Assembly: GCA_002007465.1 (NCBI GenBank)
Contig: LNAC01000009.1
Coordinates: 1,148,532 to 1,212,531 of the forward strand
Direction of reading: 5' to 3'
Length of the DNA stretch: 64,000 bases
Origin: Ailurus styani
Lineage: Eukaryota; Chordata; Mammalia; Carnivora; Ailuridae
Below, piece by piece: positions 24,701 through 36,700 of the stretch. The translations under genes were made by a program, and so were the position numbers. The notes beneath the pieces were generated by a model. That model searched no databases, was not told where the DNA came from, and saw only the letters and a list, made by a program, of their open reading frames with translations. The stretch's first letter is position 1. Each line of letters begins with the position of its first letter.

Positions 24701-27700
24701 ACGTCAGACCCATTCACGGCAGGCACGGGCCACGGGAGGGGACGCGCCGGAAGAACCAGGCTTCAAGCATTTTTGAGTGCACACCGTGAGCTGGCGGCGC
24801 GGGCGAGGGTAGGACTTTGGGGGCCTATTAACAGGCACGTCCTGCCTTAAACCAGTTCGCCCTCAGCACCCCTGTTATCTCCATCTCGAGACGAGGAAGC
24901 AGGGCTCAGAGAGGCTGAATCATTCCCCCAAACTCTCTCCCCGGGAGGCGGTGGGGTCCGGGCAAAGCCTTCCTCACAGGTGCACAAAGGTGAGCTTCTG
25001 AGCACATTTCATAGCACCTGGACTCCGGTTTAGGAGCGTCTGAAAATATCACTTTGCCGTGGAGGGGACTTAGCCATTCATCAATTCAGCAGACATTTAT
25101 TGAGCACCTATGGTATACCCCGTGCCCTGTGCAGGGCCCTGTGTTTCTCTAACATCACCTGGGGACCAGGAGGGACGACAGAACCTATCCCCCCACCCCT
25201 ACCGCCAGGAAAGGAGTCTGCCCAGGGGCCCACAGTGGAAACAGCAGTGCTGGGTTGGAACACAAGCCCCCTCCTGGCCCTGAGGTCTCGGGGTGGAGTC
25301 TTTCTCCCAGGGGCCTTCTTGCCAGGTCTGACATGGGACCCGTCACATACGGCCACACGTGTTTGCTCTGCTCCCCACACACAGGGCCAAGGCTGGAGAC
25401 ACCCTCTTCTTCTCCGTGAGGTTGGGTCTCCCGCCAGTCTGCCCTTCCCCTGGGGTCCCGGTGTCCCCATCCACCCGCTCCCAGGAGGCCCAGACCCGTG
25501 ACCGGCCGGTCGTTGACGGTCCAGCCGATGCGGGGGGTCGGGTTGCCCCGGGCCGCACAGCGAAGCCACAGCCTGTCCCCGAGGCGCAGGCTCCGGTCCC
25601 CAGGCAGGGTGGTGAAGACGGGCAGAGCCAGGATGCTGAGGTGTACGCGGCGGTGGGTGCGGCCCACGGCGTTCTCGGCCACGCACGTGTAGGTCCCAGC
25701 GTCCTGGCTCTGAGGGCAGAGGAGGGTCAGCCTGAGCGCTGCCCCCGCCTGCAGCTCCTAGAGGCCCCTTCTGCCGCAGGTTCCCTTGGAGCATACAGCC
25801 CAGAGAAGTAAAGGGGCTTGCTTGAGGTCACACAGCCAGTAAATGGTTCTGCTTCCCCGCTAGCCCCCGCCCCAGGCAGCCTTCCTAACCATCCGAGCCC
25901 TGACCGCATGATGGTAACAACACCCCGATGTGCTGGACCCCCTGTTCCGGACTTCACCTGCACCAGCTCCTCCCTGCTGCCATGACCCCTGGACGGGACC
26001 CGTGTCGGGTGCCTTTTGCAGAGAATGCTCAGCCAAGCTCCGAGACGTTCCGCGGGGCATTGGAGCAGGGCTGGTGCACCCGCTGCTGTGCTCTCTGGCC
26101 CTCCATGCCCCAAGGTCCGAGGACCCTGTGACTCCCTCCCCTGCCCCCCACCCCCAGCAGGTGCACCCACAGAGCCGCCACCCATCCACCCGGAGACGCC
26201 CGTTTGCGATTACAGAAGCTCAGTGCTGTTGGGGAAGGGGGGTGGGGCTCGCACCCATGCCCCGGGCTCAGGTCAACAACAGAGCAGGGTGGACAACCAG
26301 GCGCAGTTCGGGGACACAAAGCCATCCCCTGCCCTGCCCCCCGCCCCGTCCAGGGCTCCTTCCCTCCTTCAGGAATTAGCCACAGAGGTCCAGGTTCTAA
26401 TCTTGGTTCTGCCTCTTGGCAACAGCGTGCCTTGGAAAAACCGGATACACTCTGAGCCTCTGTTTCTTCGTCTGGACTTGGGGATTATCATCCCCTTTTT
26501 CCCAGGGAGTTAAAAGCTGCACAGTTGGGCGCCTGGGTGGCTCAGTGGGTTAAAGCCGCTGCTTTCGGCTCAGGTCATGATCTCAGNNNNNNNNNNNNNN
26601 NNNNNNNNNNNNNNNNNNNNNNNNNNNNNNNNNNNNNNNNNNNNNNNNNNNNNNNNNNNNNNNNNNNNNNNNNNNNNNNNNNNNNNNNNNNNNNNNNNNN
26701 NNNNNNNNNNNNNNNNNNNNNNNNNNNNNNNNNNNNNNNNNNNNNNNNNNNNNNNNNNNNNNNNNNNNNNNNNNNNNNNNNNNNNNNNNNNNNNNNNNNN
26801 NNNNNNNNNNNNNNNNNNNNNNNNNNNNNNNNNNNNNNNNNNNNNNNNNNNNNNNNNNNNNNNNNNNNNNNNNNNNNNNNNNNNNNNNNNNNNNNNNNNN
26901 NNNNNNNNNNNNNNNNNNNNNNNNNNNNNNNNNNNNNNNNNNNNNNNNNNNNNNNNNNNNNNNNNNNNNNNNNNNNNNNNNNNNNNNNNNNNNNNNNNNN
27001 NNNNNNNNNNNNNNNNNNNNNNNNNNNNNNNNNNNNNNNNNNNNNNNNNNNNNNNNNNNNNNNNNNNNNNNNNNNNNNNNNNNNNNNNNNNNNNNNNNNN
27101 NNNNNNNNNNNNNNNNNNNNNNNCCCCCCCCCCCACCAGGCTGATGGGAAATGAGGAAGAGAAGACAGTGTTCGTGGTGAGGGAACCTCCAAACCCCTGA
27201 ACACCTTTTACCTAGCCGTGCCCCACGGGAGGGCCTTACCCCCCAGACATGTTCAGGAGGGCACACAAAGATGCCCACCACAGTGTCCTTTTTGGAGGGG
27301 ACATTGGAAAACAAAACAGACCCCTAAACCTGTTGCTTGTTTAACAAAGCCAACAGCAATGAAGTTAGGAAAGCATTTTTGTGGGGAAAAAAACACCAAA
27401 GATGTAGGCTGGGCTTACTGTCATGGGATATTGTCCCAACATGTAGGTTGTAGGACAACCTATAAACTTGACCTCTTTTATAAAAAGGAAAAAGCGTATC
27501 TCTTTATGTTTGGGGGAAAAAAGTATAAAGGGATATATCCCAAGTAATGGCCAGAGATGGCTATTTCTGGTCATTGAAGGAGGTGAGAACATTGATAATT
27601 CATTTTTTCTTCGTAGATTCATTTCTAACTTATCTGGCCTTTGTATAATTAGCACATAGAAGACTTTAAACGTGGCTGTTCCCATTTAAAAAGGAAGGGG

Positions 27701-30700
27701 CTGTTCTGAATGAAATGATGGCCCCTGAAAAGATGTGTGGGAGTCCTGATCCGCAGACCTGAGGCTGTGACCTTATCTGAAGAGAGGGTCTGTACAGAGG
27801 GGATCAAGTTAACATAAGGTCATCAGGATGGGCCCTAACTTAATAACTGGGGTCCTTATGTGAAGAGGAAATCTAGAGGTGGGCATGTTCCCGGGGGAAA
27901 TGCTGTGGGAACTTGTAGGTAGAGATTTGGGTGATGGGGTGAAGTTTTTATGAGCCAAGGAGCACCAGAGTTTGCCAGCAAACCATCAGAAGGTCAGGGC
28001 ATGGGACGGACTCTCTATCACAGATCTCAGAGGGGACTGACCCTGCTTCTCCTCAATCTTAGATTTCTGGCCTCCAGAACTGAGAGGCAATACATTTCCA
28101 GGAGGCCACCAGGCTGTACTACTTTGCCGTGGCCGCTCTGGGTCCATCCAGAAGCCACGTGCAGGGTGTGGTCTGGGGTGTGGGCTTCCGAACAGGAGAG
28201 GAGAAGGATGGGGACCCAGCTCTGAGGGTGTACTATGGAGACGTGGAGAAGTAACCTGACAGTGGGTGTGGTGACGGATGAGTGACGGCTGCCGTGGCCG
28301 GGGACAGAAGCGCAAAGCCACAGATAGGGAGTATTTGCTACAGAGACACAGGAATGACGTTCAGAAGGGATACGCGGAGACTTTCCATCATGCAGTCGGA
28401 GGCATTTTGCTGTGGTTTCTCCGGATAGTCCTTTTCTCAGTTTTGAAGTTTGGGCCGGCCCGAGGCATTAGGGATCTGAACCAGGAGGCCCGAGGTCGCA
28501 GGTGCCTTTACGGCCAGAATCAAGCAGCATCCGTTGCCGCCCCCTTACTGTGGCCTCATTCAGACTTCTCACAGCAACCCCAAAGGGGGCACCATGAATG
28601 TCCTTGCTTTATTCTGCCTACTTCACAGAATCATGGAATATCCCCCAAAGAGGACCATGTCTGTGCCTGGGAAGCCAGAATGGCTGGGGTTCCCGTCCAG
28701 TACGAGGGGCCAGCCCTTAGCCTCTTGGAGCCTCAGTTTCCCCAACTGTAAAGGGCAGGGTAGATAAGATGACCCATCAGTCCCTGCTGGCTGGTTCCTG
28801 CCAAGTTTGTGACTCTAAGCAAAGAGTCGGGGAGCTGGCAGGGCGGGGGGGCCACATCCCCCACCAGCAACACACAAATCCCCACTGAGCAGGAGATCCC
28901 GCCTCTGTCCCCCACGTACCTCTGACGGCCAGGACCGCCCGGGCTGTGGTGGAGCCCAGGAGGTTGTGAGCGACGCACTCATACGCGCCCGCGTCCCCGG
29001 CCTCCACGCGCCGCAGCCACAGGCTCCCGTCGGGCAGGGTCCGGAGCCGCCGGCTGGGCCGCAGGGGCTGGCCCGCTCGCAGCCACTTCACCGTGGGCAC
29101 CGGCTCTCCTGAGGCCTGGCACTGTAGAGCCACGTCCTGGCCGGATCTCACGGTCACGTCCTGGGGCTCCACCCGGAAGACCGGGGCACCTGGGGGAGGC
29201 CCGGGGCGGCTTCAGGGAATGTTTTACTACTTGTATGTGTTTCGGAGTTAGAAAGGGGACAATGGAATCCCAAGTGACCATCACATCCGATTACCGTTGT
29301 CACCGGTATGTCCTTCGAGACACTGTTTCCCGGAATATGACTGCACTGCTCATAGCTGCTTGCTTGCTTCCTTTCTCGCCCACAACAAATCCTAAGCGCC
29401 TTTCCACACCAGGACATACTCATTCTCAGTGCCTGCTCGGTGTCCCACTGTTTGGGTCTATCTCAGGGGTGTTTCCAACATGGTGCCTCTTCTTCTTCTC
29501 CTCTTCCTCCCCTCCTCCTCTTTCTCCCCTCCTCCTCCTCTTCCTCCCCCTCTTCTTCCTCTCCCCCCTCCTCCTCTTCCTCCCCATTCTTCTCCTCTTC
29601 CTCCCCCACATATAAGAAATATATGCTTCTCTCTTATAAAAACACTTAATATAGCATTTAGGGCCCACCAAGACAAACCAAGATAACCTCCTCATCGAGA
29701 TCCTTGACTTAGTCATATCTGCAAAGATCCTTTTCCCAAATAAGATCACATTCACAGGTCCTGGAGACGAGGACACAGTCATATCATTGGGAGCCACGGA
29801 GCAGCCTACCACAGTCAGGATCTCCTAAAGTGGAACATATGCCTGCTGTATGTCCCAGCCTCTCCTGGGTCCATACCCTAACAGAAACGTGGATGCAGGT
29901 CCACCAAAGGTGTGCATTGGCATGCAGAAGCAGCGCTGTTCATAACTGCCCGGCAGTGCCGGGTAACACGCAAACCGTGGCGCATCCATGTGGCGGCCAA
30001 CCACACAGCAACGAGAATGGGGGAAGGCCTTCCAGGGGCGATCTCACACACAGTGTTGTGCCCCGGAAGCCTGGCACAAGGGCACATACAATAGGGTTTC
30101 ATTTAAACAACGTCAGAAATAAGCAGGAGCAAGACGCTGCCCATCACTGTATAAAGAGGCCAAGTCCACTGCCCCAAAACCCAAACATAAAACTTGACAT
30201 AAAAATTATCCAAACCAACTATTTCAGGGCTCTAGAAGTCCAGGAAAGGCAAACAACAAATTGAGCCTCATTTACCCACGAGAAGCTTCTAGAACTGCGG
30301 GCGAGAACGGTGGAGGTGTGTGGCCTGGGGCTGCTCCCATCTCCCACCCCCACCCCACTGTGGTCATCCTGGTGGTTTTGCTGCGGCGGGGCTGGCTGCG
30401 AAGCCCCCAGCTCATGCTATCCCAAGGGACCGGCTGGATTTGCGGGTGAGGATGCAGGTGTATTCTGAGAGAGCGGGGTGTTGTCAGGGGATGGGAGGGG
30501 GGCAGAACCGGCAGGAAGCAGATGGGACCTGGCACCTCTGCTGGTCTAAGGAAACCAGGGGACCAGCTGGAACCTTAATGAGAAGAGCCTGGAAATGAGG
30601 GAGCCCTGGAAAGGCCAGAGCAGCTCTCTGCACATCCCTGGCTTCTGAGGACCATGTGCTGGGATCCGGGGGTGGCTGGGGGTGGGGCAGGAAGAGTCAA

Positions 30701-33700
30701 AGCCAAGGCCACTCCAAAACTTCCTGAACTCGGAATCACTCCATGGCCACACGCGGATGTATCCATGGGAGGGTGGAGCCTTAGTTTCTTCGCCCTCAAT
30801 TTTTAGTAAGTTGGACAGTGATGTGTCCAGTGCAGAATTTCCTTGGGTTTATCCTATTGAGTTTTGCTTGGCTTCTTGAATCTGTAGGCTTATGCCTTCA
30901 GTGAAATTTTGCAAAATTTCAGCTCTCATTTCTTTGGATACTTCTCAGCCCTTTTCCGTTTCCCTCCGGGACTCTGATGCCACCCTGTCAGATCTCACGT
31001 CCCACGGCGTCTGCGGCTTTGCTCCTTGTTTATTTCGAGTCTGTTTCCTCTCTGTTGTTCAGACTAAGTAAATTCTATTGTTACATCTTCAAAACCACTA
31101 GTTCTTTCTCTGTTCTCTTCATACTGCTGTTACACCTGCCGACCGAGGTTTTCCTTTTATTATCAGTGAAGTCCTACAACTTCTCTTTGGTTCTTTGTCG
31201 CTTATTTGTGCTGTCATATTTCAGCATGTTTCTAATTGCTCAGCCAGACATTCTTAACGATGTTCATTTTAAGATCCGTGTCAGATTATTCCAACATCTG
31301 TCGCTATCTGTGGATCAGCTCTTCTCATTCAGGTTGAGAGTTTCCTTGTTATTGACAAGACGAGAGAGTTTCAGCTACATCCCCAACGCTCTGAGCATGA
31401 CAAGCCTCCGGTTCTTCTTTCTTAGCTGGCTTCCTCTGCTGCTGCCAAGGGCAAGGAGGGCTGCCTCATTGCTGCCAGGTGAGGGCAGAAACCCAGCTGT
31501 CCTAACTGACCTCTGGGACCCTCAGAACACGAGGGGTGCTCCATTACTCCCGGGCAAGCCTGGGAGTTCAGGGTTCCCACTTCTCTCTGCTGACGTCACC
31601 CTGGCCAGGGTGGGGGAAACACCTGTTACTGCCCCTCACTTGGCCTCATCTGACACCACCCCCCCAGGAGGGGTACAGGGGTGCTCGGGATGGGGGCAGG
31701 GCTGGAAGTGGAGGCTCCCCACCCACTTGGTCTTCGTTGATGGGGCTTGGAGTGGGGCCGTGGTTTTTTTCATGGTGTTTGGCTGAATGAGCGTGGTCAT
31801 TATTGGGAAGCTTTCCATTTTGCTCTGCTGTTCCTTTCCTGGCCCTTTGTCAAGAAAGGCAGGTTTTGTGGGGGCTCTCTGTACGCATGTGAGGGTTCCT
31901 TGGCAGTCACAGGTAGCCACCTCAGGCACCCTGCCTACAATACACGAGGCAGAATGAGAAACGAGGGAATCCACCGCCATGTCACTCCACAGGTCCCAAG
32001 ATCCTTAGTCAATCCTTCTTTTCTCTATCTTTCAGAGTCAATGTTTGTCTTCTAAGTGAAGTCCCGGGTGTTCAGCCATACGCAGTAGGAGGAAGGGGGA
32101 GAAGCGCATCTGTGACGCCATCTTGTCTGGAACAGGAACCGGCCACCCAGCCCCTGTAGTCCATGACAAGAACTCCCAACAATCTACACGGGAAAGAAAA
32201 CTTCCTCCACCTGATAAAAAGCACCTGCAAAGCCCCACAGCTGTCATCATACTCAATGGTGGAAGATTGAATGCTGCCTGTCTACAGCTTGGACCAAAGC
32301 AAGGCTGTCTGCTCTTTCCACTTCCACTCACCTTTGCATCGAGGGTCTGACCAATGCAGTGTGGCAACAAAGAAATGAAAGGTATCCAGAGTGGCAAGGG
32401 ACAGGTAAAACTGTCCAGTCCTAGGTGACATGTATAAAATCTTATATGCAGAAGTTCCTAAGGAAACTAGCAAAAATGACCAGAGCTCAGAAATGAATTT
32501 AGCAAGGTTTCTAAGATCAAGATACAAAAATCAATTGGATTTTTGTATATTAGTGATGCAAAATCCAAAAATCAAACCAATAATAATTCCATCCACAACA
32601 GCATCAAAAATAATAAAATTCTTAGTAATCAATGTAATAAAAGAGGGGTAAGACCTGTGAACTATAAAACATCGCTGAGGAAACTAAGATCTAAATAAAT
32701 GCTACAGAGCAATTAGATATCCATATGCTAAAAAAAAAAAAGAAGAAGAAGAAAGAGAAAGGAATTTAGACCCTTATTTCACACAAACATTAACTCATAG
32801 TGGATCACAGACTTCCATGTAAAAACAAAACCTGTCAACCCTATAGGAGAGAAGGCGACCTTAGGCTAGATACAGATTTTTTTTTTTTGATACAATACCA
32901 AACACACAGTCTATAAAACACAAAATTGGTAAATTTGGACTTTGTGAAATTTTAATGCTTTTGCTCTTCCAAGGCACCGATCCGAAAATGCCAAGACAAC
33001 CCACAGAATGGAGGGAAATATCTGTAAATCATGTATCTGATAAAGGACTTGTATCCAGAAGACATACAGAACTCTCAGAACTCATTCATGAGACAAACAA
33101 CCCAACTGTGAAGTGAGCAAAACATCTGAAAAACACTTACCCAGAGAAGACATATGAACGGCACCCCCCCCACACGATCAATATCATTAGTTATTAGAGG
33201 GATGCAAATGAAAACCACAGCGAGATGCAAGTTTACACCCATGGGATGACTGAATAGAAAAGAAACACAACAAAAACGTTGGCAACAATGTAGCGAACCC
33301 AAAGCCTCACACACGGCTAGAAGAAAAGGAAAGCAATACAGCCAGTTCGGTGGTTTCCTGAAAAGTTAGCTGTACCGAGCGACAGGCTCCTAGGAATCTT
33401 ACACAGGACAAAGGAAGACACGTACCCACACAAAGATTGAGTGCCGACGTTCATAGCAGCATTATTCCTAACAGCCCCAAATCAGAAGCCAGCTAAACGT
33501 CTAGTAACCAATGAATGGTTACTGTTCAGCAGTAAAATAGAAGGAAGCACCGACAGGTGTTATCCTATGGATGAACTTGGAACACACTGATGAGGGAAAG
33601 GACTCAGAACAGAAGACTATACAGGACTCCACTTAGATGAGGTTTCCAGAAAGGTGCACCCGCAGACGCAGAAGGCAGATCAGCGGTTGCCTGGGGCTGG

Positions 33701-36700
33701 GGGTGCGAGCCGCTGGGCAGAGGGAGCTTCTTGGAGTGATAAGAAACGTCCCAGAAACGGCGATGGATGGACAATGCTATAAATTTACTAAGAATCGCTA
33801 ACTGCAGGCTTAGAATGGGTGAATTTTTCCGCTTTTAAAAAACTATGGTAAAAGACATAAAGTGTACCATTGTGGCCATTCTGAAGTGCAGTGTTGAGTA
33901 GTGGAGCGCATTCACACTGTTGGGGGCCCCTCACCGCCATCCCCCTCTGGGACCCTCTCGTCTTGCCAAACCGAAACTCCAGATCCATTCAACCCCATCT
34001 CCCCATTGTCCCCCCATTCTGCTTCTTGTTTCTATGACTCCGAGAACTCTGGATACCTCATATAATCCGAGTCATACAGTGTTTGTTTGTGTTTTGGTGA
34101 CTGCCTTATTTCACTTGATGCCCTCAAATTGCAGCAGGTATCAGATTTCCTTCTGTTTCAAGGGTGAATATTATTCCATTGTATGAATGGGTGAATTTTG
34201 CAGTATGTATCTTAACGAAGCTGTTTTTTAAAAAGTAATCTCTATGCCCAGCATGGGGCTTGAACTCATGACCCCTAGATCAAGAATGCTCTACCTACTG
34301 AGCCAGCCAGGCACCCCAAGCTGACTTTTTTTTAAAGGCAAAACTCTGGACAGGGGTCACCTGGGGCAGGGGGCATTAACTGGAAAGGGGGTAGGTCATG
34401 ATGGGAGAGGCTAGGAGCTGGTAGTGTTCCATTTTTCTATTTTTGCTCTGGGTGTGTGTTAACTTGGTGGGTTCACGTTATGAAAATTCACTGAGGGGGC
34501 GCCTGGGTGGCTCAGTCAGTTAAGCATCCGATTCGTGATTTCGGCTGAGGTCATGATCTCAGGGTCATGAGATAGAGCCCCACATCAGGCTCTGCACTGG
34601 GCATGGAGCCCCTGTTTGCACTCTCCCTTCTCTCTCTCTCTCTTTTTCTAAGTAAGTAAGTAAATACATAAAAGATTAAAAAAGAAAATTCACTGAGCTG
34701 TACCCTTGTAACATGTCTTTCCCTATGTGTGTGAATCTTCAATAAAAAGTCTTATTAAAAATCCCTATGTAGATGATTTCACAGAGCTACTTTGCGGCTC
34801 AGATAGTACTCTGTAAACTACCAGCTGCTTGGCAAATCCAAGAGCTGTCACTATGATCTTGTGGATGGTTGTGAGTTTGAATAAATGGGCCCCCCCGCCC
34901 AGGCCTGGCTGTTGGGTCCCTGGACTATCATTAGCCCAGACCCTGCTTCCCATTCCGTAACTGGGAGCCACTTCATGCGACCTCAATTGCGTGTTCTCGA
35001 TAAATATTTGTCAGGGAACTCCCGGTCCCTGGCCTTGCCTCTTGCCCCTCCATTCTGATCAGACAGCCTGGGACACACCGGCCCAGCCTCGGCATGGACA
35101 CTCCACCCCCTGAGCGCCTGGCTGGCACTGTCCCCACCCAGGTCCCAGGCAAGGGGGAGGCCAAGACTCACTCTGAAGCACGAGGATCACCACTTTCTCC
35201 ACCGTGCCCATCTCATTCTCTGCGAGGCACTGGTACTGGCCGGCGTCGTCTATCTGTAGGGGGCCATGGTGTTCGGGAGAGCAGGATGAGGGGACAGCGG
35301 GACACAGAAACAGGGGACAGGGGCAAGACCCATCTAAGCAGAGGAGCTTAGAGCGTAAACCAGCCGGGAGCTCATGGAGTCCATAAGAAGGCCTCCATGA
35401 CCACTTGTCCATAGACATCCAAAGAAAGCCTCGCCCCTTTCACACCTGGATTGTGGGGGTGGGGGTGACTGAGAGCATGGATTTGTTGCCCTCAGCAGAG
35501 CCACACCCTGCGACAGCATGATTCAGATCCCCTCTTCCAGGCTGGGTACCACGAAGTATCATCACTCCATAGCACATTACTGGGGATTCCTTGAAAAGGG
35601 GTTCCGTGGTGCAGGAAGTTTGGGAAACACTAAGTCAGACAACAACCTGCTTCTGGCTGCAGGATTCCTTGGGGCTTTTATTGTGCAGGCCTGTGCCATG
35701 AGCCTTCCGGAGGGGAGATGGCTTGCAGTATTTTCCCAGTTTAGCGAGAGGGAAGCTTTTTCTACAGGACACCCACCTCCATGGCCAGCGAGGAAGGACA
35801 CGGCTCAGATTCACCTCTGAGCGGCAGCTGGGAGGCAGCCTGAGGTCACCGTCTGCACCCAGAAGGTGAAACCCTGGAGGCCGCTTGGGGGCAGCCCAGC
35901 ATGCAGGTAAGAGGGGAGATCTGGCGGTCAGATCAGGATGGGACCAGATCCGCCTCCAAGGGGACTGTCCCGGGCTCATTACAAATACACCGCCATGTCC
36001 CCAGACGAGTGCACACCATCTCCCCGTCACTAAAATGGGGATCACGGCCACTGAGATTGGACAGAAAATCATGCTCATCAAAGCGAAAGTATCTACCAGT
36101 GGCCAGCCCGTGGTAGAGATTCGGGTAACAAGGGCCCCTAAAAAGAGCCTGATGGGATAGGATTGTGGATGTCTACCTGACCACTAGGACTTGGGACACA
36201 GAAGGGAAGGTGAGGGAGGCTGCCCCAGGGCTCACGGCTTTGGAAACAGCCTAGAGCAGGAGTCAGAAGAACTGGGATGGGGTCCTGCCTTGGGCACCTA
36301 CTGGTCATGGGCCTCTCTGAACCTCAGTGTCTTCTTCTGTAAATGGGGCTCTCTTACTTGTCTACTCTGTGCCATTTATTGGTATTACCCAGGGGCCAGT
36401 CACTCTTAAATTCCTGGCGTGGGTCATCTCACTGATTTCTTACTATAAACCTATGAGGTAGAAACAACTATTAGCCCCATGGAACAGCTAGGGTGGACTA
36501 AGGCATAGAGAAAAGTCACTGGCTAGAGGTCTCTTGGGTTAGTGGTGGGGAGAATCTGGGTCATGGGTGGAAAAGTGCTTTGTAGACTGTAGGAGACCGT
36601 GGTAACCTAACGAACCCTCTGAAGCCATCAGAAAAGGCAGTGGGTTGTCCCCACCCCAAGGCATGGGGTCCCGCCTTGCCTCCGTCCTGCGGATGGTCAG

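Larger units (their letters stand above)
14128..26525. repeat. Duplicated 12,398-bp block, copy A (probable assembly duplicate)
   Basis: Every stretch compared is identical to 27124-39521 at a constant offset of 12,996 bases, including exons, SINEs with their target-site duplications, L1 fragments and simple repeats. The left edge is an 11-C run; the right edge is the base before a CAN-SINE that runs into the N gap. It contains second copies of E29-E33. See findings for why an assembly origin is favoured. Confidence 0.95.

Noticed and set aside
26525..27314. Open frames of 188-243 codons crossing the N run
   Set aside because: They consist almost entirely of unknown residues created by the gap.
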